Origin: Lachnospiraceae bacterium UBA1718
Lineage (GTDB): Bacteria > Bacillota > Clostridia > Lachnospirales > Lachnospiraceae
Length of the DNA stretch: 6,591 nucleotides
Reading direction: 5' to 3'
Assembly (NCBI GenBank): GCA_002317245.1
Contig: DCIU01000090.1
Coordinates: 14,080-20,670, forward strand
The notes below the pieces were generated by a model. It was not told the origin of the DNA. It ran no database searches and saw only the letters and a list, made by a program, of their open reading frames with translations. The translations under genes were made by a program, and so were the position numbers. Positions 1 through 6,441 of this stretch are shown here, one piece after another; positions within the stretch are counted from its first letter, which is position 1, and each line of letters starts with the position of its first letter.

Positions 1-2103
1 ATGCTTCAGATGTCAACAAGAGAAGGTGACTACGATAAGTTCAAGCTCTATACATCAATGGTTGATAAGGAAGAGACAGGATATCTTCGTAGCTTAATGG
101 ATTTCAACTTCCCGGCAGAGGGAATTGACATCTCAGAGGTTGAGAGCGAGGAAGAAATCGTTAAGAGATTCAAGACTGGTGCTATGTCATACGGTTCAAT
201 CTCAGAAGAGGCTCATGAGGCATTAGCAATTGCTATGAATCATCTTCACGGCAAGTCAAATTCCGGTGAAGGTGGTGAGAGCGATGAGAGAATTGCTTCA
301 GCTGGAACTAAGAATGACAGAAGCTCTGCTATTAAGCAGGTAGCCAGTGGACGTTTTGGCGTAACAAGTAAGTACCTTGTAAGTGCAAGAGAGATTCAGA
401 TTAAGATGGCACAGGGTGCTAAGCCAGGTGAAGGTGGACATCTTCCAGCTAAGAAGGTATATCCTTGGATAGCTAAGACAAGACACTCAACCCCAGGTGT
501 AAGCCTTATATCTCCACCGCCTCATCATGATATCTATTCAATTGAGGACCTTGCACAGTTAATATATGACCTTAAGAGTGCTAATAAGAACGCACGAATC
601 TCAGTTAAGCTTGTATCAGAGGCAGGTGTTGGTACTGTTGCAGCTGGTGTAGCTAAGGCTGGTGCAGGAGTAATTCTTATCTCTGGTTACGACGGAGGTA
701 CAGGAGCAGCACCTGTAAGTTCAATTCACAATGCAGGTCTTCCATGGGAGCTTGGTCTTGCTGAGGCACATCAGACACTCAGACTAAACGGCCTTAGAGG
801 AAGAGTAATTATAGAGACAGATGGTAAGCTCATGAGCGGTCGTGATGTTGCTATAGCAGCATTACTTGGCGCTGAGGAGTTCGGATTTGCTACAGCTCCA
901 CTGGTAACACTAGGCTGTGTAATGATGAGAGTATGTAACCTTGATACTTGTCCAATGGGTATTGCAACACAGAACCCTGAGCTCAGGAAGAGATTCATCG
1001 GTAAGCCAGAATATGTTGAGAACTTCATGCTCTTCATTGCAAGGGAGCTTCGTGAATATATGGCGCGTCTTGGATTCAGAACTCTTGATGAGATGGTAGG
1101 TCATGTTGAACTTCTTAAGAAAAAAGATGATCTGACTGAGGCTGAGTCAAGAATTGACCTTAGCAGAATCCTTGCAACGTCTGTTGCAGATGACAATGAG
1201 ATTGATACACCATTCGACTTCGAGCTTGAGAAGACAATAGATGAGTCAATCTTACTTAAGGATAAGAAGATCTTAGCAGCAATTAAGTCAGGAAGTAAGG
1301 CAGAGAAGACAGTAGAGATAATTAATACAGACAGAGCCTTCGGTACATTACTTGGTGCCGAGATTACTCGTAAGAATCCAGAAGGTCTACCTGATGACAC
1401 TATTACAGTTAACTGTATAGGTGCTGGTGGACAGAGCTTCGGAGCATTCATTCCTAAGGGTCTTACGCTTAAGATTACTGGTGATTCTAATGACTACTTC
1501 GGTAAGGGATTGTCAGGTGGTAAGTTAATCGTCTCAGCTCCAGCTAATGCAGCATACGAAGCTGAAGAGAATATCATCATTGGTAACGTAGCACTCTACG
1601 GTGCAACAAGTGGTGAAGCATATATCGCAGGTATGGCAGGCGAGAGATTCTGTGTACGTAACTCAGGTGCCATTGCAGTAGTAGAAGGTGTTGGCGAGCA
1701 TGGTTGTGAATATATGACCGGTGGACGTGCAGTAATCCTTGGACCTACAGGTAAGAACTTCGCAGCTGGTATGAGCGGCGGTATAGCATATGTACTTGAT
1801 GAGGACAATCACTTATACCGTAATCTTAATAAGGATTTAGTCCTTATGGAGAAGGTTGAGAGCAAGGCCGACTGTCAGGAACTTAAGGAGATTCTTACTA
1901 AGCACCTTGAATACACTGATTCAGTTAAGGCTAAGAAAGTATTAGATAATTATGAGGAATACCTTCCTAAGTTCAAGAAGATTATTCCAGCAGATTATAA
2001 ACAGCTGTTGCACCTCATATCTCAGTATGAGGAACAGGGTATGAGCAGAGAGAAGGCTCAGATTGAAGCTTTCTACGCAAGTACCGCATCTAACATTGGT
2101 TAA
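1..2103 (+). CDS. gltB: Glutamate synthase large subunit, C-terminal part (5' end outside window)
   Basis: This is the synthase half of GltB, which makes glutamate from 2-oxoglutarate and ammonia channelled from glutamine hydrolysis. Visible parts, numbered from base 1: the FMN/synthase domain (about 40-425), opened by the hallmark GAMSYGSIS (60-68); the GYDGGTGAAP loop (229-238); the 3Fe-4S cysteines C306, C312 and C317 in GCVMMRVCNLDTCPMG; and the Gly-rich GXGXG beta-helix domain (about 440-640) with repeats such as GKGLSGGKL. Full GltB is about 1500 residues, so the amidotransferase and central domains (roughly 800 residues) should lie upstream. The ATG at base 1 has no visible ribosome binding site and falls where homologues continue from an internal LLQ-type segment, so it is probably an internal Met and not a start. 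The TAA stop lies 21 nt before gltD. Family assignment is very secure; the true start cannot be seen. Confidence 0.96.
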   Translation: MLQMSTREGDYDKFKLYTSMVDKEETGYLRSLMDFNFPAEGIDISEVESEEEIVKRFKTGAMSYGSISEEAHEALAIAMNHLHGKSNSGEGGESDERIASAGTKNDRSSAIKQVASGRFGVTSKYLVSAREIQIKMAQGAKPGEGGHLPAKKVYPWIAKTRHSTPGVSLISPPPHHDIYSIEDLAQLIYDLKSANKNARISVKLVSEAGVGTVAAGVAKAGAGVILISGYDGGTGAAPVSSIHNAGLPWELGLAEAHQTLRLNGLRGRVIIETDGKLMSGRDVAIAALLGAEEFGFATAPLVTLGCVMMRVCNLDTCPMGIATQNPELRKRFIGKPEYVENFMLFIARELREYMARLGFRTLDEMVGHVELLKKKDDLTEAESRIDLSRILATSVADDNEIDTPFDFELEKTIDESILLKDKKILAAIKSGSKAEKTVEIINTDRAFGTLLGAEITRKNPEGLPDDTITVNCIGAGGQSFGAFIPKGLTLKITGDSNDYFGKGLSGGKLIVSAPANAAYEAEENIIIGNVALYGATSGEAYIAGMAGERFCVRNSGAIAVVEGVGEHGCEYMTGGRAVILGPTGKNFAAGMSGGIAYVLDEDNHLYRNLNKDLVLMEKVESKADCQELKEILTKHLEYTDSVKAKKVLDNYEEYLPKFKKIIPADYKQLLHLISQYEEQGMSREKAQIEAFYASTASNIG

Positions 2104-2124
2104 TTTCAAGCGGGAGGAATAAAA

Positions 2125-3633
2125 ATGGGAAAAGCAACAGGTTTTATGGAATTTAAGAGAGAGGATAATCCAAGCTTTGCACCTCTCGAGAGAATAAAGA
2201 ACTTTGATGAGTTTCACGGAGAACTGAGTGAAGCCAAGAGACGTACCCAGGCATCGCGTTGTATGGAGTGCGGTGTTCCATTCTGTCAGGCAGGTACAAT
2301 GATCGCTGGTATGGCAAGTGGATGTCCACTTCACAATCTGGTTCCAGAGACTAATGATCTGGTATACAAGGGTAATTATGAGCAGGCTTATGTCAGACTG
2401 AGTAAGTCTCATAACTTCCCAGAGTTCACCAGCCGTGTGTGCCCTGCATTGTGTGAGGCAGCTTGTACGTGTGGACTCGAGGGTTCACCTGTATCAACCA
2501 AGGATAATGAGAGATTCATTATAGAATATGCTTACGCGCATGGCCTTGTTAAGGAGCCTGTACCAGCAGTAAGAACTGGCAAAACAGTTGCAGTTGTAGG
2601 TTCTGGCCCATCGGGTCTCGCAGCAGCCAGCCAGTTAAATAAGAGAGGCCATAAGGTTACAGTATACGAGCGCAGCGATAGACCAGGTGGACTTCTTAGA
2701 TACGGTATCCCTAATATGAAGCTTGATAAGAGAGTCATTGACAGACGAATCGAGCTTATGGAGGAAGCTGGTATTGAGTTCAAGTGTAATGTTAACGTTG
2801 GCGTTGATGTTACTGGCGATGAGCTTATTAAACAGTACGACAGAGTAATACTTACATGTGGAGCATCTAATCCAAGAGACATTAAGGTTGAGGGAAGGGA
2901 TGCAAAGGGAGTATACTTTGCTGTAGATTTCCTTAAGGAAGTAAGCAAGAAGCTGATGGATAATGACTATGATGTAGAATATCTTAAGTCAGCAACAGAT
3001 TTTAGCTTTGGATCGCTACATGGCAAGAAAGTAATTGTCATCGGTGGTGGTGATACAGGTAATGACTGTACAGGAACTTCTATAAGACTTGGAGCTTCAT
3101 CTGTGATACAGTTAGAGATGATGCCTAAGCCACCAGTGGAGAGACTGGCTTCTAACCCATGGCCAGAATGGCCTAAGGTGCTAAAGACTGACTACGGTCA
3201 GGAGGAGGCAATTGCTCTCTGGGGATCTGATCCTAGAATGTATCAGACAACAGTAACCGAGTTCGTGAAGAATAAGGATGGCAAGCTTAAGGGAGTTAAG
3301 ACAGTTGAGCTTAAGCCTGAAAAAGATCCTGCAACTGGCCGTATGAATATGAAGCCGGTTCCCGGAACTGAGAAAGAGCTTAAGGCCGATCTTGTCTTAA
3401 TCGCAGCAGGTTTTCTTGGAAGTCAGGACTACGTAAGTAAGTCATTCGGTGTAGACTTAGATGGAAGAACCAATGTTGCCACTAAGGCTGGTCTCTATGA
3501 GACAAGCAAAAAGGGAATTTTCACAGCAGGTGATATGCATAGAGGACAGTCACTTGTTGTTTGGGCCATTGCTGAGGGACGTGCAGTAGCTAAGGCAGTG
3601 GACGAATCTATGATGGGATATACAAATCTCTAA
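2125..3633 (+). CDS. gltD: Glutamate synthase small subunit, NADPH-dependent flavoprotein
   Basis: GltD oxidises NADPH on FAD and passes electrons through 4Fe-4S clusters to the FMN of GltB. The 502 residues show an N-terminal ferredoxin-like domain with C47, C50, C54 and C67, then C106, C110, C114 and C116. The FAD-binding motif GSGPSG is at 159-164 and PGGLLRYGIP at 187-196. The NADPH-binding GGGDTGNDC starts at 307. The C-terminal FAD-contact segment is TAGDMHRGQS (467-476). The start is fixed by a strong Shine-Dalgarno, GGGAGG at 2112-2117, 7 nt before the ATG. The spacing between C54 and C67 is longer than in the E. coli or Azospirillum proteins; from memory this is the usual clostridial form and not a defect. 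It follows gltB by 21 nt and is surely co-transcribed with it. Related GltD-like oxidoreductases such as NfnB and PreT share the fold, but adjacency to gltB decides the call. Confidence 0.97.
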   Translation: MGKATGFMEFKREDNPSFAPLERIKNFDEFHGELSEAKRRTQASRCMECGVPFCQAGTMIAGMASGCPLHNLVPETNDLVYKGNYEQAYVRLSKSHNFPEFTSRVCPALCEAACTCGLEGSPVSTKDNERFIIEYAYAHGLVKEPVPAVRTGKTVAVVGSGPSGLAAASQLNKRGHKVTVYERSDRPGGLLRYGIPNMKLDKRVIDRRIELMEEAGIEFKCNVNVGVDVTGDELIKQYDRVILTCGASNPRDIKVEGRDAKGVYFAVDFLKEVSKKLMDNDYDVEYLKSATDFSFGSLHGKKVIVIGGGDTGNDCTGTSIRLGASSVIQLEMMPKPPVERLASNPWPEWPKVLKTDYGQEEAIALWGSDPRMYQTTVTEFVKNKDGKLKGVKTVELKPEKDPATGRMNMKPVPGTEKELKADLVLIAAGFLGSQDYVSKSFGVDLDGRTNVATKAGLYETSKKGIFTAGDMHRGQSLVVWAIAEGRAVAKAVDESMMGYTNL

Positions 3634-3641
3634 AAAAATAT

Positions 3642-3661
3642 TAGAGGCAAGAAGGTCTCTA
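3642..3661 (+). promoter_or_regulatory. Hexaloop hairpin in the leader of the ANTAR gene (possible RNA control site)
   Basis: In the 46-nt gap between gltD and the ANTAR gene, TAGAGGC (3642-3648) pairs with GGTCTCTA (using 3655-3661) to give a 7-bp stem, one pair being G-U, closing a six-base loop AAGAAG (3649-3654). ANTAR proteins are known to bind RNA made of two adjacent hexaloop hairpins with A at loop position 1 and G at position 4. This loop has A at 1 but A at 4, and I find no convincing second hexaloop beside it. The 3' arm ends at the first base of the ribosome binding site. It may be a degenerate autoregulatory site, a translation-modulating hairpin, or chance. Confidence 0.3.
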
Positions 3662-3668
3662 GGAAAGG
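3661..3668 (+). promoter_or_regulatory. Ribosome binding site supporting the GTG start of the ANTAR gene
   Basis: AGGAAAGG lies 11 nt before the GTG at 3680. It is weaker and further away than the sites before gltD and dapL. The reading frame is open further upstream, but no ATG, GTG or TTG codon occurs in frame between the gltD stop and 3680, so this site and the GTG fit best. The first base overlaps the foot of the hairpin at 3642-3661. Confidence 0.6.
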
Positions 3669-3679
3669 CTGGTAATAGG

Positions 3680-4225
3680 GTGGGCAGTATTGTTATTGCA
3701 ATGCCTAAAACCGAAGATGCGAAGCGCATGTCAGGTGCACTCAAGAGTCGAGGATATAATGTAGACTTAGCTTGTTCTACAGGTGCCGAAGTACTTCAGT
3801 GTGTCAACGCACGTGACTATGGTGTGGTCATCAGTACGTACAGACTTAGCGATATGAGTCACCAGCAGCTCCTAGAGTATATGCCAGATTATTTTGAGAT
3901 GATAATCCTTACAAGTGAAGCTAAGATTAATGCCTGTGCAGACGAGGTGGTGAAGGTTACGCTTCCACTGCAGGTTCCACAGCTTACTAATACAATTGAT
4001 ATGATTCTTAATCAGACGGGCAAGAGGCTCCGTCATGATAAGAAGGGACCTGGCTCGCGAAGTGAGGAGGACAGGAAGCTAATCGAAGATGCTCAGAGGA
4101 TCCTGATGGAGAGAAATGGACTGGGAAGAATTGAGTCCTACAGATATATCCAGAAGAAGAGCATGGACTCAAGCATGAGCATGATTGAGATGGCTAAGAA
4201 TATAATCTCCAGTGATTATTTCTAA
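3680..4225 (+). CDS. ANTAR-domain RNA-binding regulator with degenerate receiver domain (NitR-like)
   Basis: A 181-residue two-domain protein. Residues 1-112 have the beta-alpha pattern of a response-regulator receiver, but the phosphorylation residues are missing. The first strand ends AMPK with no acidic pair, the acceptor position in VVISTYRLSDM is S52/T53 where an Asp is expected, and the usual Lys of the KP motif is Leu95 in TLPL. Thr78 is kept. A basic linker (115-125) leads to an ANTAR domain (about 126-178) with AQRILMERNGLGRIESYRYI and the tail SMDSSMSMIEMAKNII. ANTAR domains bind paired-hexaloop RNA and prevent transcription termination. In clostridia a similar protein, NitR, is encoded beside glutamine synthetase. 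Position after gltBD suggests nitrogen-responsive antitermination, but the signal is probably not phosphorylation. The GTG start gives MGSIVIAMPK, a normal N-terminus for this group from memory. The TAA is followed directly by TAG. Family is secure; target is inferred. Confidence 0.9.
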   Translation: MGSIVIAMPKTEDAKRMSGALKSRGYNVDLACSTGAEVLQCVNARDYGVVISTYRLSDMSHQQLLEYMPDYFEMIILTSEAKINACADEVVKVTLPLQVPQLTNTIDMILNQTGKRLRHDKKGPGSRSEEDRKLIEDAQRILMERNGLGRIESYRYIQKKSMDSSMSMIEMAKNIISSDYF

Positions 4226-4239
4226 TAGAGGAATACAGC

Positions 4240-5088
4240 ATGAAAATAGAATTTACTAAGATGCATGGTTGTGGTAACGACTATGTATATATAAATGGAA
4301 TTAGCCAGGATATACCGGCGGACATTAAGCCTGATATGGTAAGAAAGCTTAGTGACAGACATTTCGGTATCGGTGGAGACGGAGTGATCTTCATCAATGG
4401 GTCAGATATCGCTGATTTCGAGATGGAGATGTGGAATGCTGATGGTACCAGAGCTGAGATGTGTGGTAACGGAATCAGATGTGTTGCTAAGTATGTATAT
4501 GATTATGGCTTAACAGATAAGAAAGTAGTAGATATCTGTTCCTTTGATAAGGTTAAACACATTATCTTAACTATTGAGGATGGCAAGGCTGTAATGGCCA
4601 GAGTTGATATGGGAGAACCAATACTTGAGCCAGCTGCAATCCCTACAAGAGCAATTGGAGTTGAGAAGGTTGTTAAGTATCCAATCGACGTAAATGGCAA
4701 GGTAGTAGATGTTACCTGTGTATCAATGGGCAATCCTCATGCAATAGTATATGTTGATGATGTGGAGAATCTCGAGATAGAAAAGATCGGTCCTTACATT
4801 GAGAATCATTCATTTTTCCCTAAGAGGACTAATGTGGAGTTCGTACAGAATATCGATAAGAGCCATATCAGCATGAGAGTATGGGAGCGAGGAACTGGCG
4901 AGACACTGGCCTGTGGTACTGGATGTTGTGGACTGACAGTTGCGGGAGTTCTCAACGGACTTACAGACAGAGAAGTTGATATTAAGGTATTAGGCGGAAC
5001 AATACACGTTAAATGGGATGAGGCAGACAACCACGTATATATGACGGGTCCCGCTACTACAGTATTCGACGGTTCAATTGAGATTTAG
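4240..5088 (+). CDS. dapF: Diaminopimelate epimerase
   Basis: DapF interconverts LL- and meso-diaminopimelate without a cofactor, giving the meso form used for lysine and for peptidoglycan cross-linking. The 282 residues match the usual length. The start MKIEFTKMHGCGNDYVYI holds the N-terminal GCGND signature (10-14). The two catalytic cysteines are C75 in AEMCGNGIRC and C225 in ETLACGTGCC, each in one of the two mirror-image halves of the fold. MGNPHA (163-168) and RTNVEFV (196-202) contribute substrate contacts in the family. It starts 14 nt after the ANTAR gene with GAGG at 4228-4231, 8 nt before the ATG, so the two genes are tightly linked. The TAG stop is 24 nt before dapL, whose product it uses. 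All key residues are intact. Confidence 0.97.
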   Translation: MKIEFTKMHGCGNDYVYINGISQDIPADIKPDMVRKLSDRHFGIGGDGVIFINGSDIADFEMEMWNADGTRAEMCGNGIRCVAKYVYDYGLTDKKVVDICSFDKVKHIILTIEDGKAVMARVDMGEPILEPAAIPTRAIGVEKVVKYPIDVNGKVVDVTCVSMGNPHAIVYVDDVENLEIEKIGPYIENHSFFPKRTNVEFVQNIDKSHISMRVWERGTGETLACGTGCCGLTVAGVLNGLTDREVDIKVLGGTIHVKWDEADNHVYMTGPATTVFDGSIEI

Positions 5089-5112
5089 GACATCGAGTGG
5101 GGAGGAATACAA

Positions 5113-6324
5113 ATGGCAAAGATTAATAAAGATTATACAAAGCTTCAGAGTAGTTACCTGTTCTCAACAATTGCTAAGAAGGTAAATGCTTACTCTGCAG
5201 CTAATCCAGAGGCAGATATAATTCGCCTTGGTATAGGTGATGTTACAAGACCTCTTACACCTACTATCATTGGCGCACTTCATAGTGCAGTTGATGAGAT
5301 GGCGGATGCAAGTACATTCAGGGGTTATGCTCCAGATCTTGGATATGACTTCTTAAGAAGTGCTATTGCCGATAATGATTATAAGGCAAGAGGCTGTGAT
5401 ATAGACGCGGATGAGATATTCGTATCAGATGGAGCCAAGAGTGATTCTGGTAATATTCAGGAGATATTCGGAAGAGATAATAAGATTGCTGTATGTGATC
5501 CAGTATATCCAGTGTATGTAGATACTAATGTAATGGCAGGAAGATCAGGTAGCTTTGATGCAGCAACCGGCAAGTGGTCAGATATTATCTACATGCCATG
5601 TACCAAGGAGACTAACTTCCTTCCAGAACTTCCTGATAAGGTTCCAGATCTTATCTATCTCTGCTTCCCTAATAACCCATCAGGAGCAACTATTACTAAG
5701 GCAGCTTTACAGGAGTGGGTTGACTACGCTAACAAGAATGGCTCAATCATTATCTATGATGCAGCTTACGAAGCATATATCTCAGAGGCAGATATCCCTC
5801 ACTCAATATATGAGTGTGAGGGCGCAAGAACATGTGCCATCGAGCTTAGAAGCTTCTCTAAGAACGCAGGCTTTACAGGAGTAAGACTTGGATTCACAGT
5901 AATCCCTAAGGATATAGTAGTAGAGGACGTAGCGCTTCATTCTCTCTGGGCTAGAAGACATGGTACTAAGTACAATGGAGCACCATACATCATCCAGAGG
6001 GCTGGTGAGGCTGTATACTCTGAAGCTGGCAAGAAGGAGATCAGAGGCCTTGTAGATTACTACATGAACAATGCCTCATACATCTATAACAACCTTAAGG
6101 CAGCAGGCTACGAAGTATCAGGTGGTGTTAACGCACCATATATCTGGCTCAAGACTCCAGATGGAATGACAAGCTGGGATTACTTCGACTACCTCTTGAC
6201 AGAGAAGAACGTAGTTGGTACACCAGGCTCAGGCTTCGGCCCATCAGGCGAAGGTTACTTCCGCCTTACAGCCTTCGGCGATGCTAACAAGACCATCGAA
6301 GCAGTAAATAGAATTTGCAAGTAA
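5113..6324 (+). CDS. dapL: LL-diaminopimelate aminotransferase
   Basis: A PLP-dependent class I/II (fold type I) aminotransferase of 403 residues, the usual DapL length. It converts tetrahydrodipicolinate plus glutamate directly to LL-diaminopimelate plus 2-oxoglutarate, bypassing the succinylase/acetylase and dehydrogenase routes. Family marks seen: LGIGDVTRPL (39-48), the FRGYAPDLGYDFLR segment (69-82), VSDGAKSDSGNIQEIF (104-119), FPNNPSG (185-191, N187 for PLP), IYDAAYEAY (214-222, D216 and Y219), the Schiff-base Lys250 in SFSKNAGFTGVRLG, and substrate-carboxylate Arg384 in GYFRLTAFG. The start is fixed by GGGGAGG at 5099-5105, 7 nt before the ATG, the strongest site in the window. It is the last gene of the operon and ends in TAA-TAA-TGA, all in frame. 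The GAKSDSGN segment separates it from general aspartate aminotransferases. Confidence 0.97.
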   Translation: MAKINKDYTKLQSSYLFSTIAKKVNAYSAANPEADIIRLGIGDVTRPLTPTIIGALHSAVDEMADASTFRGYAPDLGYDFLRSAIADNDYKARGCDIDADEIFVSDGAKSDSGNIQEIFGRDNKIAVCDPVYPVYVDTNVMAGRSGSFDAATGKWSDIIYMPCTKETNFLPELPDKVPDLIYLCFPNNPSGATITKAALQEWVDYANKNGSIIIYDAAYEAYISEADIPHSIYECEGARTCAIELRSFSKNAGFTGVRLGFTVIPKDIVVEDVALHSLWARRHGTKYNGAPYIIQRAGEAVYSEAGKKEIRGLVDYYMNNASYIYNNLKAAGYEVSGGVNAPYIWLKTPDGMTSWDYFDYLLTEKNVVGTPGSGFGPSGEGYFRLTAFGDANKTIEAVNRICK

Positions 6325-6327
6325 TAA

Positions 6328-6390
6328 TGACCCTGGGGGACGGGGTCAGAGTGTCATTTTTTGATACGGGGGGACAGGGACCCCCTATCA
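6328..6390 (+). repeat. G-rich REP/MITE-like element of two imperfect palindromes
   Basis: This unusual G-rich stretch sits between dapL and its terminator. It holds two palindromic units, each opening with TGA and closing with TCA. In unit 1 (6328-6348) TGACCC pairs with GGGTCA around a 9-base loop. In unit 2 (6362-6390) TGATA and GGGGG pair with CCCCC and TATCA around GACAGGGA, with one bulged C (6367). Both units carry a GGGGGAC core followed, directly or after one A, by a G run. A third stem, GTGTCA with TGATAC around five Ts (6351-6367), can form between them as an alternative to the base of unit 2. Base composition is sharply unlike the flanking genes. Similar short GGGGACAGG/CCCC palindromes are dispersed in many bacterial genomes and often tied to REP-associated tyrosine transposases (from memory). 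Multi-copy status cannot be shown from one window. Confidence 0.5.
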
Positions 6391-6428
6391 AAAATAAAGC
6401 CTCGGCAATTGCCGAGGCTTTATTTTTG
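6389..6428. terminator. Perfect 40-bp palindrome, bidirectional intrinsic terminator
   Basis: The GC-rich stem GCCTCGGC (6399-6406) pairs with GCCGAGGC (6411-6418) around AATT. It is flanked by AAAAATAAA on the left and TTTATTTTT on the right. The symmetry is perfect from 6389 to 6428, centred between 6408 and 6409. Each strand therefore presents a stem followed by a U-rich tract, so it can end the gltBD-ANTAR-dapF-dapL transcript from the left and the convergent gene's transcript from the right. It lies 64 nt after the dapL stop and 13 nt from the stop of the convergent gene. Confidence 0.92.
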
Positions 6429-6441
6429 TAATCTATTACAT

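Noticed and set aside
1101..1451. 116-codon minus-strand open frame inside gltB
   Set aside because: It is opposite conserved GltB sequence and low-complexity Ser-rich in translation; no family resemblance.
1942..2412. 156-codon minus-strand open frame across the gltB-gltD junction
   Set aside because: It lies opposite two well-supported genes, and its translation is Ser/Leu/Cys-rich with no recognisable domain. It is a shadow of the coding strand.
2532..2948. 138-codon minus-strand open frame inside gltD
   Set aside because: The composition (Ser, Leu, Pro, Thr) is typical of antisense to a codon-biased gene, and gltD is intact across it.
3609..3622. Small stem TAT/ATA with six-base loop GATGGG near the end of gltD, considered as the partner hexaloop for the hairpin at 3642-3661
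   Set aside because: The stem has only three A-T pairs and the loop lacks A at position 1, although position 4 is G. It does not meet the ANTAR RNA pattern.
3590..3630. Possible internal promoter before the ANTAR gene (TATACA at 3619-3624)
   Set aside because: It matches TATAAT only partly, and no -35 hexamer lies at the right distance. Operon read-through explains expression better.
3683..3705. GGCA/TGCC plus TTG/CAA stem around TTATTG at the start of the ANTAR coding region, considered as a second hexaloop
   Set aside because: It needs a three-base bulge, and the loop has neither A at position 1 nor G at position 4.
5555..5884. 109-codon plus-strand open frame overlapping dapL in another frame
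   Set aside because: It lies wholly inside conserved DapL active-site coding sequence, including the Schiff-base lysine region, with no domain resemblance. It is a shadow frame.
6328..6390. CRISPR or attachment-site reading of the G-rich palindromes
   Set aside because: There are only two unequal units (21 and 29 nt) with no regular spacer array, and no integrase or tRNA is nearby.
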